From contig CANHJG010000008.1 in NCBI GenBank assembly GCA_947461205.1, forward strand, positions 1 through 64,000: a stretch of DNA of 64,000 nucleotides. The letters run 5' to 3'. Positions 30,390 to 39,505 of this stretch are shown here, one piece after another. A program made the translations under genes and the position numbers. The notes beneath the pieces were generated by a model, which had not been told where the DNA came from, did no database searches, and saw only the letters and a list, made by a program, of their open reading frames with translations. Source of the DNA: Opitutia bacterium (GTDB lineage: Bacteria; Verrucomicrobiota; Verrucomicrobiia; Opitutales; Opitutaceae). Every line of letters begins with the position of its first letter. Positions within the stretch are counted from its first letter, which is position 1.

Positions 30390-32270
30390 ATGAAATCCTC
30401 CCTCCTGCCGGCGCGATTCCCGCGTCGGTTTTGTTCCGTCGGGGCCGCCCTCACGGCCCTCGCCGGGTCGCCCGCGGCTGCGCGCGCCCAGACGGCACCG
30501 GCGGTCGCCCAACTCGATCCGGTGGTCACGACCGCTACGCGCACCCCGGCGGCGCCGCAGACGATCGGCGCGGTGGTCGACGTGATTTCCGCCGCGGATC
30601 TCGCGCGGCGGCAGGTCACTTCGCTCGGATCGGCCCTCGGCCTCATCGCGGGCGCCCCGCATTTTGCCACCGGGGCAGGCGGGGCGGTCAACTCGCTGTT
30701 TCTGCGCGGGGCGAATTCAAACCAGACGCTGTTTCTCGTCGACGGGCTGCGGCTCAACGACCCCAACACGGACTATCAGGTCTTTCTCGGCGGCGCGTGC
30801 GTGAGTTCCTGCGACAGTCTGGAAGTCGGGCACGGGCCGCAGAGCACGCTCTACGGCGGCGAGGCGGTCGGCGGCGTGGTGTCGTTGCGGGCGCGGCGGG
30901 GCACGGGGGCGCCGACCGCCCGGGTGGCGGCCGAGGCGGGGAGTTTTGGGACGGTGCAGGGTTCGATCGCCGCGCAGGGGGCGGTCGGCGTGAACGGCTA
31001 CTCGTTGGCGACGAACGGCGGCCACACGGACAACGACCGGGCGAACAACCGGTTTGATTCCGCGACGACGACGCTGCGGCTCGACCGCACGCTCAACGGG
31101 CGCGTGGCGGTGGGCGGCACGGTCCGCTGGTTTCACGGCGTGTATGGCGATCCCGGTGACCGTCACACAAACGATCCCGACAACACGACGCGCGAGGAAA
31201 ACGTGCTCGCGACGGCGTTTGCCGACGTGACGTTCGCGGAGGCGTGGACGGCGCGCGCCGTACTCGGTGGGCAGGACCGGCGGTTCGTCGCGGAGAGCCC
31301 GCGGGCGGGCCGGGCGACGGCGTTTACGGTGGTGAAGAACCGTCGGGCCGTGCTCGACACGCAGACGACCTACACCGGGGCGGAGCGGCAGCGGATCACG
31401 GCCGGCGTGACGGCGGAGTCGAACCACACGCGCAACACGGGCTTCGGCGACATCAACAAGAAGCAGGGGTTGCTCGCGGTGTTTGTGCAGGACGAGATTT
31501 CGCCGGTGGAGGACGTGTATCTCACAGCGGGGCTGCGCGACGACGACTTCGACACGTTTGGCCGGGCGACGACGGGCCGGGCGACGGCGGCGTGGCTCGT
31601 GGCGAAGCGGGCGGTGAAGGTGCGCGGGAGCTACGGCACGGCGTTTCGTTCGCCGAGCTTCCTGGATTTGTATGGGCAAAGCGCATTCTACGTCGGGAAT
31701 CCCCGCCTGCGGCCCGAGCGGGCGCGGGGCTGGGACGCGGGGGCGGACTGGTATCTGGCGGCCAAGCGCGGGACGCTGAGCGCGACGTGGTTCGAGACGG
31801 ATTTCACAAACCTGATCGCGAGCACGGCGAATTTTCGCAGTGTGGAAAACATCCTGCGGGCGCGCACGCGCGGCGCGGAGCTGGCGGCGCAGACGACTTG
31901 GCTCGGCGGCATCGAGGTGCGCGCGAGCTACACGTATCTCGAAGCGCAGAACCGGACGGCGAACGTGCGGCTGCTGCGCCGGCCGCGGCAGAGTGGGAGT
32001 GTGGATGCCTGGCGCGATTTCGGCGGAGGGGTGAGTGCGGGTGCCGGGGTGGCGTTTGCGGCGCACCGCCGCGACGTGGATGCGAAGACGTTTCGGCAAA
32101 TCGACGGCGAGGACTACACGGTCACGCGCGTCTACGGCGCGTGGCAGGCCACGGCGCGGCTCGCGCTGAAAGTGCGGATCGAAAATCTCCTCAACGAGCA
32201 CTATGAAGAAGTGAACGGCTACCCGGCGCTGGGGTTCGGCGCGTTTGCGGGCGCGGAGTGGACGTTCTGA
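30390..32270 (+). CDS. btuB: TonB-dependent receptor, BtuB-like (cobalamin uptake)
   Basis: 626 aa from the ATG at 30390 (MKSSLLPARFPRR). Signal peptide to about ARAQ. A TonB-box-like LDPVVTTATRTP is followed by the plug domain with RQVTSLGSALGLIAGAP, LFLRGANSNQTLFLVDGLRLNDP and GPQSTLYGGEAVGGVVS, then a 22-strand-type barrel ending EWTF with a terminal Phe. The compact size, and the plug most like BtuB, suggest B12 import, consistent with the divergent split metH genes and the candidate riboswitch. A disulfide pair ACVSSC is present in the plug. The substrate is inferred from context. Confidence 0.85.
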   Translation: MKSSLLPARFPRRFCSVGAALTALAGSPAAARAQTAPAVAQLDPVVTTATRTPAAPQTIGAVVDVISAADLARRQVTSLGSALGLIAGAPHFATGAGGAVNSLFLRGANSNQTLFLVDGLRLNDPNTDYQVFLGGACVSSCDSLEVGHGPQSTLYGGEAVGGVVSLRARRGTGAPTARVAAEAGSFGTVQGSIAAQGAVGVNGYSLATNGGHTDNDRANNRFDSATTTLRLDRTLNGRVAVGGTVRWFHGVYGDPGDRHTNDPDNTTREENVLATAFADVTFAEAWTARAVLGGQDRRFVAESPRAGRATAFTVVKNRRAVLDTQTTYTGAERQRITAGVTAESNHTRNTGFGDINKKQGLLAVFVQDEISPVEDVYLTAGLRDDDFDTFGRATTGRATAAWLVAKRAVKVRGSYGTAFRSPSFLDLYGQSAFYVGNPRLRPERARGWDAGADWYLAAKRGTLSATWFETDFTNLIASTANFRSVENILRARTRGAELAAQTTWLGGIEVRASYTYLEAQNRTANVRLLRRPRQSGSVDAWRDFGGGVSAGAGVAFAAHRRDVDAKTFRQIDGEDYTVTRVYGAWQATARLALKVRIENLLNEHYEEVNGYPALGFGAFAGAEWTF

Positions 32271-32681
32271 GATCCGGAAAGGCGCGGGAGATCGGATCCG
32301 AAAGAGTTCATCGCCCTGAAGCAGCGACGCGAGCGCGTGACTTTGGCCGGCGATGGGTTCGGGTTTTTACCGCAACCTGGCCCGCGGGGTGCCTTGAGCT
32401 TCCAACCCCGGGCACCGGCGGGGTCGCAGCACCGCCGGGTGTCGAGGGCTGGTTTCAAAGCAAGGTGGGATTAAACCCTGGGGTGGCCGGTGAGCGGTGC
32501 GGGAGTGTGGCCGGCCGCGGCAGCTGGATGACCTGAGGCCGAGGCCAGAAACAGGCGGGTCGTGAGTGTCAGGGTCGGGGGATGCAAATCACAGATCGGT
32601 TGCCGACCACGCGGGCAGTTTTTCCGTCACCATAAAAGCTAGGGGAGGCGATCGCCGGGCCCCGGGGCGGGCGGTCCCCGC
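32271..32681. other. Intergenic region with imperfect hairpin
   Basis: There is no supported gene in about 410 bp between two convergent genes. An extended inverted repeat spans 32398-32461: outer GCTTCCAACCCC against GGGCTGGTTTCAAAGC, inner CACCGGCGG (32413-32421) against CCGCCGGGTG (32432-32441). A second GC palindrome lies near 32660-32680. Neither has a T-run, so they may be repeats or Rho-assisted end structures. Confidence 0.5.
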
Positions 32682-34520
32682 CTAATCGAAGGCCTGCTTC
32701 GAATTCGACTGGAGGTAGAGGAAGATTTCGTCGGCGAAGGCCGTGCCGAATTCGGCGCGTTTCTTTTCGCCCATGCCGGGGATGCTCTCCATGCGCTCGA
32801 CGCGATCGGGGTAGTGGCGCGCCATGGCGCGGAGCGTGGTGTCCCCGAAAACAATGTACGCGGGGACGCCGCGTTCGTCGGCGAGTTTGCGGCGGAGCGT
32901 GCGGAGGCGCTCGAAGAGGATCTCGTCGCACTCGACGTCGCCCTCGCGGCGGGTGACGCGTTTGGCCTTGGGGCGATCGAGGGTTTTCGTGAGGGGGATG
33001 GGCGTGCGGGCGCGGAGGACCGCCATGCCGGAGGCGGTGAGGTGGAGCGTGGCGTATTCGCCCTCGTCGATGCCGACGTAGCCGAGCCGCATGAGCTCGC
33101 GGCCGACGGCGGCCCACGCCGGGCGGGCGAGGTCCTGGCCGATGCCGTAGGTCGAGAGCTGGTGGTGGCCCCAGCGCGTGATTTTCTCGGTGTCGGCGCC
33201 GACGAGGACTTCGATGACGTGGTTGAGGCCGACGCCGAAGCGGCCGTTTTGGCGGATGCGGAAAATGCAGGAAAGGAATTTCTGCGCGACGAGGGTGCCG
33301 TCGTAGGTTTCGCGGGGCTCGGAGCAGTTGTCGCAGGCGCCGCAGTTATCGAGGGGAAATGTTTCGCCGAAGTAGGCGAGGAGTTCGACGCGGCGGCAGC
33401 CGGCGCTCTCGGCGTAGTGGACAATCTGGCGGAGCTGGGCGCGGGCGATTTCCTGCTCCTGCTTGTTCGTGATCTCGTCGAGAAAATGCGTCTGTTTCGC
33501 GATGTCGCCGGGGCTAAAGAGGAGCAGGCAATCGCCGGGCAGCCCGTCGCGGCCGGCGCGCCCGGTTTCCTGGTAGTAGCCCTCGATGTTTTTCGGGAGA
33601 TCGTGGTGGATGACCCAGCGGACGTTGGGCTTGTTGATGCCCATGCCGAAGGCGATCGTGGCGCACATGATGCGGGTGTCGTCGCGGAGAAACTGTTCCT
33701 GGTTGCGGCCGCGTTCCTCGGCGGTGAGGCCGGCGTGGTAGGCGCGGGCGGCAAAGCCGCGGCCGGCGAGGGATTCGGCGACGCGCTCGGCGGTGGCGCG
33801 GCTGGCACAGTAAATGATGCCGCTCTCGGATTCGCGCTTGCGGACGAAATCGATGATCTGTTTGGCGGGCTCGTCCTTCGGGATGACGCGGTAGGTGAGG
33901 TTGGGGCGGTTGAAGCTGGCGACGAAGGTCTGCGGCTGGTGCAGCTTCAGGTGTTTGATGATGTCGGTGCGGACGCGGCCGGTGGCGGTGGCGGTGAGCG
34001 CCATCATCGGGATGCCGGGGAGGGCGGTGCGGAGTTTCGCGAGCTGGCGATATTCGGGGCGGAAGTCGTGGCCCCATTCCGAGACGCAATGGGCTTCGTC
34101 GATGGCGATGCAGGTGACGTTCCACGTCTTCAGATTTTCGACCCAGCCTTCGAGCATGAGGCGTTCGGGGGCGGCGTAGAGCAGTTTATACTGACCGCGA
34201 TGCAGGCCGGAGAGGCGGGCGCGCGCTTCCTTCTCGCCGAGGGTGGAATTGAGAAAGGTCGCGGCGACGCCGCTGGCCTGGAGTTGGTCGACCTGGTCCT
34301 TCATCAACGCGATGAGCGGGGAGACGACGACGGTGAGGCCGGGGCGGGCGAGGGCGGGAAGCTGGAAACAGAGCGATTTGCCGCCGCCCGTGGGGAGGAG
34401 GGCGAACACGTCTTGGCCCGCAAGCGTGGCATCGATGATTTCGCGCTGGAGCGGGCGAAACGTCGAGTAGCCAAACGTGCGCTGGAGGAGCGCGGCGAGA
34501 TCGGGCGTGGCGGCGGGCAT
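32682..34520 (-). CDS. recQ: ATP-dependent DNA helicase RecQ
   Basis: 612 aa from the ATG at 34520 (MPAATPDLAALLQRTFGYSTFRPLQ); a GTG 12 bp upstream is less likely. Walker A GGGKS is at 45-49, motif II DEAH at 141-144, and the RecQ-specific SEWGHDFRPEY follows. MALTATAT and GYYQETGRAGRDG (motif VI) are present. The zinc-binding RQC part has CRRVELLAYFGETF and CGACDNC, and a winged helix and C-terminal HRDC domain lie at about 525-600. All signature motifs are intact, so it is a full-length 3'-5' helicase of recombination and replication-fork repair. It is divergent from the M20 peptidase gene. Confidence 0.96.
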   Translation of the reverse strand: MPAATPDLAALLQRTFGYSTFRPLQREIIDATLAGQDVFALLPTGGGKSLCFQLPALARPGLTVVVSPLIALMKDQVDQLQASGVAATFLNSTLGEKEARARLSGLHRGQYKLLYAAPERLMLEGWVENLKTWNVTCIAIDEAHCVSEWGHDFRPEYRQLAKLRTALPGIPMMALTATATGRVRTDIIKHLKLHQPQTFVASFNRPNLTYRVIPKDEPAKQIIDFVRKRESESGIIYCASRATAERVAESLAGRGFAARAYHAGLTAEERGRNQEQFLRDDTRIMCATIAFGMGINKPNVRWVIHHDLPKNIEGYYQETGRAGRDGLPGDCLLLFSPGDIAKQTHFLDEITNKQEQEIARAQLRQIVHYAESAGCRRVELLAYFGETFPLDNCGACDNCSEPRETYDGTLVAQKFLSCIFRIRQNGRFGVGLNHVIEVLVGADTEKITRWGHHQLSTYGIGQDLARPAWAAVGRELMRLGYVGIDEGEYATLHLTASGMAVLRARTPIPLTKTLDRPKAKRVTRREGDVECDEILFERLRTLRRKLADERGVPAYIVFGDTTLRAMARHYPDRVERMESIPGMGEKKRAEFGTAFADEIFLYLQSNSKQAFD

Positions 34521-34610
34521 GGACCGGAGCACTTAGGCGAGGGGGCGCCGCGAGCGCACGGAAAATTTTCTGGTCTTGGCGTGGGCACGGGCGTGTGCGA
34601 GAGGAGGTCA

Positions 34611-36149
34611 ATGACGTTTTTCTGTCGCGCGGCGGTGGGTGGGGCCCTGATGGTCGCCGGGTCGGCTCTGGAAGCGTCGCCGTTGCAGGACCAAGTCCGC
34701 GCGTGGCGCGTCGCGCATGAGCGCGAAGTGATCGACGAGTATCGGGAGCTGCTCGCGATTCCCAACATGACCGTCGACCGTGCGAACATTCGCCGCAACG
34801 CCGACTTCATCGTCGGGATGATGCAGCGCCGCGGGATCGAGGCGCGGCTGCTCACCGTGGCGTCGCCGAATTCGAATCCGGCCGTGTTCGGTGAGGTGAC
34901 GGTGCCCGGGGCGACGCGGACCGTGATGCTCTATGCGCATTACGACGGTCAGCCGGTCAACCCGGCGCAGTGGGCCGAGGGCTGGGAGCCGTTTGTGCCG
35001 AAATTTGCGACGGGCCCGGTCGAGCAGGGCGGGACGATCGTCGCGGGCTGGAAGTCCGGCGATCGCGTCGATCCGTCGTGGCGGCTCACGGGGCGCGGCA
35101 GCGCGGACGACAAGGCCGGCGTGATGGCGATCCTCAACGCTTACTCAGCGCTCGTGGCCTCGGGTGCGGCGCCGACGGTGAATCTGAAGTTTTTCTTCGA
35201 CGGCGAGGAGGAGATGGGCTCGCCCAGTCTGCGGGCGACGATCGCGGCGCATCGCGCGGCGTTGCGCGCGGATTTGTGGCTCATCCTCGATGGGCCGTGT
35301 CATCCGTCGGGCAAAAAAGTGGTGGGGTTCGGGGTGCGCGGCGACGTGAACGTGCATCTGACTGTGTTCGGGCCGAAACGGCCGTTGCACAGCGGCAACT
35401 ACGGCAACTGGGCGCCGAATCCCTCGCAGTCGCTCGTGAACCTGCTCGCGTCGATGAAGGACGACGAGGGGCGCGTGCTGGTGAAGGGGTTTTACGACGA
35501 TGTGATTCCGCTCACGGCGACGGAAGCGCGGGCGGTGGCGGCGATTCCGCCGGTGGAGGAGGCGTTGCAGCGCGAGCTGGGGTTGGCGCGCGCGGAGGTG
35601 CCGGGGCGGACGTTGTTCGCGGGCTTCAATCTGCCCTCGCTCAATATTAATGGCATCCAAGGGGCAAACGTCGGCGCGCTGGCGGCGAATGTCATTCCGA
35701 CGGTGGCGCGCGCAACGCTCGATCTGCGGCTGGTGCCGGGCAACGATGCAGCGCGGCAGGTGGCGAAGGTGGTCGCCCACCTGCACGACCGTGGCTGGCT
35801 GGTGTTGGACCGCGATCCGACGGACGCGGAACGGGCGGAGCACGCGCGGATCATCCGGCTCGAGGCCAAGTCGGGCGGGACGAATCCCCAGCGCACCGCG
35901 ATGGATCTGCCGCTCGCGCAGGCGGTGGTCGCGGCGGTGCAGTCGACGGTGGACTATCCGGTCGTGCAGCTGCCGTCGTTGGGTGGGACTTTGCCGCTGA
36001 TCACCATCGAGGAGATGCTCGGGGCCAAGCTGCTCACGGTGCCGGTCGTCAATGCCGACAACAACCAGCACGCGGAAAATGAAAATGTGCAGGTGCAGTT
36101 CCTGTGGGACGGGATTGAGACCTACGCGGCGCTCATGATGCTGCGCTGA
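34611..36149 (+). CDS. Exported M20-family metallopeptidase/dipeptidase
   Basis: 512 aa from the ATG at 34611, which follows a strong Shine-Dalgarno GAGGAGGT. The same frame is open far upstream but only antisense to recQ. A short hydrophobic N-terminus (GGALMVAGSALEAS) is a likely signal peptide. The metal-site motifs are H110-Y-D112-G (LYAHYDGQP), GRGSADDKAG (bridging Asp about 166) and FDGEEEMGS (catalytic and ligand Glu about 199-200). The dimerisation/lid domain has GNYGNWAPNP. The terminal metal His is probably in NNQHAENE. These enzymes hydrolyse dipeptides or N-acyl amino acids with two zinc ions. It complements the exported Dcp and S9 peptidases nearby. Confidence 0.93.
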   Translation: MTFFCRAAVGGALMVAGSALEASPLQDQVRAWRVAHEREVIDEYRELLAIPNMTVDRANIRRNADFIVGMMQRRGIEARLLTVASPNSNPAVFGEVTVPGATRTVMLYAHYDGQPVNPAQWAEGWEPFVPKFATGPVEQGGTIVAGWKSGDRVDPSWRLTGRGSADDKAGVMAILNAYSALVASGAAPTVNLKFFFDGEEEMGSPSLRATIAAHRAALRADLWLILDGPCHPSGKKVVGFGVRGDVNVHLTVFGPKRPLHSGNYGNWAPNPSQSLVNLLASMKDDEGRVLVKGFYDDVIPLTATEARAVAAIPPVEEALQRELGLARAEVPGRTLFAGFNLPSLNINGIQGANVGALAANVIPTVARATLDLRLVPGNDAARQVAKVVAHLHDRGWLVLDRDPTDAERAEHARIIRLEAKSGGTNPQRTAMDLPLAQAVVAAVQSTVDYPVVQLPSLGGTLPLITIEEMLGAKLLTVPVVNADNNQHAENENVQVQFLWDGIETYAALMMLR

Positions 36150-36222
36150 GCCGCGGGCGGCGTGGGAAAGGGCGCGTGGGGGCCGGCCCAGGCCCGGTGG
36201 GATTTCCGCGCCGGCGTGCGGT

Positions 36223-36501
36223 GTGGCGTTGCCAAGTGGGACGGGTTGGTCGATCGAAAAAAGGGATGTCTTCGTTCGCCACCGCTCCGATGAGGAACCG
36301 TTGCCGGGCGATTCCTACCGGGCGCAGGTAATCCTGGCGGTGCGGGAGGCGCGCGATGCGCTGGCGCCGCTCCCGGGAACCGGCAGCGGCCCGGCCGACC
36401 CGGCGCCGGATAGGGGCCAGAAAACCGCCCGTCCGGAGGCGGTCGCCGTTGCGGCGCCGGACCGTGCGCCCGCCGCGGACACCGCAGCGGCCGGGGCTTG
36501 A
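36223..36501 (+). CDS. Small ORF of unknown function, first of three overlapping frames
   Basis: 92 codons from a GTG. The first part (MALPSGTGWSIEKRDVF, then DSYRAQVILAVREARDALAPL) looks protein-like; the rest is Ala/Pro-rich. It is not recognised. Its TGA stop (36499-36501) overlaps a TTG (36498) that opens the next frame, which encodes a membrane helix. This could be real translational coupling, or the three frames could be pieces of one decayed gene. Confidence 0.3.
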   Translation: MALPSGTGWSIEKRDVFVRHRSDEEPLPGDSYRAQVILAVREARDALAPLPGTGSGPADPAPDRGQKTARPEAVAVAAPDRAPAADTAAAGA

Positions 36502-36614
36502 AGCCGGCCTCGCTGGCGTCGGCGAGGTGGGCGCTGTTCTGGGGTCTGGGCGGAGGAACGGTTTTGGTCGCGCTGCTGCTCTGGTTGTTTTGGCGAAAAA
36601 AACGTTGGGGGTGA
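36498..36614 (+). CDS. Mini-ORF encoding a single membrane helix
   Basis: 38 codons from a TTG: a basic start KPASLASAR, a hydrophobic stretch of about 24 residues (ALFWGLGGGTVLVALLLWLF) and a basic end RKKRWG, so a single TM helix. The TGA stop at 36612 overlaps the GTG (36611) of the Mrr-like frame as GTGA. In related proteins that I recall, a TM helix is directly fused to the Mrr-like domain, so a frameshifted fusion is as likely as a separate peptide. Confidence 0.35.
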   Translation: MKPASLASARWALFWGLGGGTVLVALLLWLFWRKKRWG

Positions 36615-37069
36615 CGAACACCAGCACCCCGGCCGAGCGGGTGGCGGATGCGGCGAGCGGCCTGCCCTCGGTGGTCGAGATGGCGGAGTGGACCCACGCC
36701 CGGGTGCGCGCGATAATCGGCGTGGTGGCGGAGAGCGACGGGTATCAAGTGGCGGGGCGGGCCGGCGGCGCGGAGGGCGATCTGGGCCTGACGCGGGCTG
36801 GGGAGGAGGGACGCACCAGCGTGATCGTCACGTGTGCGCCCGCGTCCGCGGGTCCGGTGTCCGCGAAGCGGTTGCGCGAACTCTTCGGGACGATCACGAT
36901 CGAGGGGGTGGGAACGGGCTGGTATGTCGGGCTCGCGGGATTTTCGCCGGAAGCGCGGGAGTATGCGCAGACCCGCAGGCTGGTGCTGATCAGCGGGGAC
37001 GGCCTGCGCGAACAACTGCGCGTGCTGACGGACCGCGATCTCGCGCGGGCCTTGTCGCGCGGGAAATAG
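36611..37069 (+). CDS. Mrr-like restriction-endonuclease-fold domain protein, catalytic lysine lost
   Basis: 152 aa from a GTG (MTNTSTPAERVADAASGLPS). The Mrr-type core reads GYQVAGRAGGAEGDLGLTR, then TSVIVTCAPASAGPVSAKRLRELFGTI, then GWYVGLAGFSPEAREYAQ and LVLISGDGLREQL. This follows the order GG-x-D, [VI]QCK, helix, VTSGxFTxEAxxFA and LIDG of the family. The Asp is kept (EGDL), but the QxK position reads VTCAPA, so cleavage activity is unlikely. No methyltransferase or specificity gene is present. It probably acts as a membrane-tethered nucleic-acid-binding or decayed domain. Confidence 0.6.
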   Translation: MTNTSTPAERVADAASGLPSVVEMAEWTHARVRAIIGVVAESDGYQVAGRAGGAEGDLGLTRAGEEGRTSVIVTCAPASAGPVSAKRLRELFGTITIEGVGTGWYVGLAGFSPEAREYAQTRRLVLISGDGLREQLRVLTDRDLARALSRGK

Positions 37070-37130
37070 TCGGCGATCGACCCGGTCGGGTCGGCCGGAC
37101 CCGGACAAAAAGCTGGCCTGCGGGCGCGCG

Positions 37131-39497
37131 ATGCGTTGGACATCGGGGGTGAAATTCGCGCCCATTGGTCTGCCGGCTCTGCGCGGCTCGTTTTGGTTTT
37201 TCGTGTTTCTGGGTTTGCTGGCGGACGGACGCGCGCAAACGCTGCCGCCTGCCGAGGTCGCTCGGGTGTATGCGCAGGCCGCGGAGGCCGCGCGGGACAT
37301 CCTGCCGCAGGCGGTGATCGCGATTGTTGACCGCGACGGCCGGGCGCTGTTGGTGCGCCGCGCCGATGGCAGCGGAACGGTGTCGGCCGCGGAGCGCGCC
37401 ATCGCGGTGTCGAAGGCGGGCACCGGGGTGTTCCTGAGCAGCAACCAGCAGGCGTTTTCGTCCCGCACCGCCGGGTTCATCATCCAGCAGAACTTTCCAC
37501 CGCGCGTGCTCAACCGCCCGCCGGGGCCGCTGGTCGGCGTGGGCTTCTCCAACCTCGCGTTTTCCGACGTCAATTATTTCCGCGAAACCGACGGTCGGCG
37601 GATTCCGGGGTCGCGTCTCTACGGCTCGCCCGGCGGCGTGCCGCTTTACCTCGAGGGAAAGCTGGTGGCAGGGGTGGGCGTGACCGGCGACGGCACCGAG
37701 CAGGAAGACGCCAGCATCGTGGGCGCGGACACGGACGAGGTCATCGCCTTGTCGGGCCAGGTCGGATACGCCCCGGCGGCAGCGATCCTGGGGTCCCGGG
37801 TTTTTCTCGACGGGATCCGCGTGCCCTACGTCGACAGCGAGCCCCGGCCGCCGGCCGCCGGCGCCGGGGGCGGTCTGGCGGTCCCGGCTCCGCCGGCCGT
37901 GGCGCCGGTCGTCTGGCCCGGGGACGTGCTCGGTGGCGTCGCGGGCGAAGTGCGCGGTGCCATCCGCGCGGATCCGCTGCCCGGAGCGATTGACGGACAG
38001 GCACGTTTGAGCGCGGACGAAGTGCGCCAGATTCTCGGCAATGCCGCGGCGCGCACCCGGGTCACGCGGGCGGGGATCCGGCTGCCGGCGGGGGTGCCGA
38101 TGCAGGTATTTATCACGGTGGTGAACAATCCGAACCAACCGGGCCAGGCGCCGGCGGTGCTCGGCACGTTCCGCACGCCCGACGCGACGATTTTTTCCTG
38201 GGATGTCGCCGCGCAGAAGGCGCGGACCGCGCTCTTTTTCTCCAGCAACACCCGCGCCTACTCGGCGCGCACCGTGGGGTTTCTGGCGCAGTCGAATTAT
38301 CCGCCCGGGCTGCAGAATCAGGCGCCGGGACCGTTCAACGGCTTGCAGGAACGTTTCTCCCTCCCCGTACTCGTCGGTCCGACGGCCGGAGCCGTCAACG
38401 GCAACCTGCCCAACGGCATCACGATTTTCCCGGGCGGGTTCCCGCTCTACCGCAAGGGGGTTCTGATCGGCGCGATCGGCGTGTCGGGCGACGGCATCGA
38501 ACAGGACGACCTGGTCGCGGCGGCCGGCACCGTGGGATTTCAGCCGGACATCGCGATCCGTGCCGACACGTTCACGTATCTCGGCGCGCGCCTGCCCTAC
38601 GCGAAATTTCCGCGTGATTCCGAAGCGCGGCCGGCGGGCGAGGCGGTGGCGGGTTTCGCGGCGGGCGGCCCGGCCGAGGCGCCGGGTGATTTTCTCAATC
38701 TGTCCGCCCGCGGCTACAGCGGACCGGACGGCCCGCTGATTCTCGGATTTGTGACGGACGGCGCCGGGCCGGCTGCGCTGTTGTTGCGCGGCATCGGGCC
38801 CGGGCTGGCCCAATTTTCCTTCGCCCACGCGTTGACCGCGCCCTCGCTCGTGCTGCGCAACAGCGCGGGCGTGGCCGTGGCGGAAAACGCGGCGTGGGCG
38901 CGGGCGGCGAACGCGGCGGAAATCGTCGCGACCTCCGCGCGGGTCGGGGCGTTTCCGCTCGCAGCGGGTTCCGCAGACAACGCCGTGCTCACCGCGTTGG
39001 CCGCGGGAGCCTATACCGTGGCGGTGGGGCCGGGAGCCGGTGGGGCGGGCACGGCGCTCGCCGAAATTTATGGCACCGCGGCGCCGGCCGAGCCGGGAAC
39101 GTTGCGGAATATTTCGATTCGCGGGCGGGTGTCGGGAGACGAGCAGCCGTTGATGGCGGGCCTGGTGGTCGCCCCAGGCGCCGCCCGCACCGTGTTGATC
39201 CGCGGGATCGGTCCGTCGCTGGCGGGCTTTGGGGTGGCGGCGCCGCTCGCGGCGGTGCGGCTGCGCCTGTTCAACAGTGCGGGCCAGCTCGTCGCGGAAG
39301 GCGCGCCCTCGCCGGGCGACTCGAATGCCGAGGAGATTCGCGGGGTCGCGGCCACGGTGGGCGCGTTTCCGCTGGCGGCGGTGGCGACCGATCCGGCGCT
39401 GCTCGTAGCGCTCGGGTCCGGATCCTACACGATCGAGGTGACGGGCCGGGCCGGGTCCGCGGGGGAAGTGCTCGCGGAGGTTTACGCGGTGCCGTGA
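37131..39497 (+). CDS. Secreted protein with two HbpS/GlcG-like domains and C-terminal repeats
   Basis: 788 aa. Signal peptide about 15-36 (SFWFFVFLGLLADGRAQ). Two tandem HbpS/GlcG-like domains (about 40-235 and 290-510) each follow the order IVDRDGRALLV or ITVVNNPNQPG, then a KA-x-T-x-x-FSSN block (KAGTGVFLSSNQQAFSSRT; KARTALFFSSNTRAYSART), then GVPLYLEGKLVAGVGVTGDG or GFPLYRKGVLIGAIGVSGDG. Family members bind or degrade heme or bind small metabolites. The C-terminal part has two repeats with LNLSARGYSG/ISIRGRVSGDEQPLMAG and LLLRGIGPGL/VLIRGIGPSL, a motif frequent in Opitutaceae secreted proteins. It lies 9 bp tail to tail from a tetraheme cytochrome gene, which makes a heme or electron-transfer link attractive but unproven. 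A GTG at 37149 is an alternative start. Confidence 0.8.
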   Translation: MRWTSGVKFAPIGLPALRGSFWFFVFLGLLADGRAQTLPPAEVARVYAQAAEAARDILPQAVIAIVDRDGRALLVRRADGSGTVSAAERAIAVSKAGTGVFLSSNQQAFSSRTAGFIIQQNFPPRVLNRPPGPLVGVGFSNLAFSDVNYFRETDGRRIPGSRLYGSPGGVPLYLEGKLVAGVGVTGDGTEQEDASIVGADTDEVIALSGQVGYAPAAAILGSRVFLDGIRVPYVDSEPRPPAAGAGGGLAVPAPPAVAPVVWPGDVLGGVAGEVRGAIRADPLPGAIDGQARLSADEVRQILGNAAARTRVTRAGIRLPAGVPMQVFITVVNNPNQPGQAPAVLGTFRTPDATIFSWDVAAQKARTALFFSSNTRAYSARTVGFLAQSNYPPGLQNQAPGPFNGLQERFSLPVLVGPTAGAVNGNLPNGITIFPGGFPLYRKGVLIGAIGVSGDGIEQDDLVAAAGTVGFQPDIAIRADTFTYLGARLPYAKFPRDSEARPAGEAVAGFAAGGPAEAPGDFLNLSARGYSGPDGPLILGFVTDGAGPAALLLRGIGPGLAQFSFAHALTAPSLVLRNSAGVAVAENAAWARAANAAEIVATSARVGAFPLAAGSADNAVLTALAAGAYTVAVGPGAGGAGTALAEIYGTAAPAEPGTLRNISIRGRVSGDEQPLMAGLVVAPGAARTVLIRGIGPSLAGFGVAAPLAAVRLRLFNSAGQLVAEGAPSPGDSNAEEIRGVAATVGAFPLAAVATDPALLVALGSGSYTIEVTGRAGSAGEVLAEVYAVP

Positions 39498-39505
39498 GGT
39501 TCAGG

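Noticed and set aside
32814-34610. N-terminal 599-codon extension of the M20 peptidase frame
   Set aside because: The extension is antisense to recQ; a strong ribosome site fixes the start at 34611.
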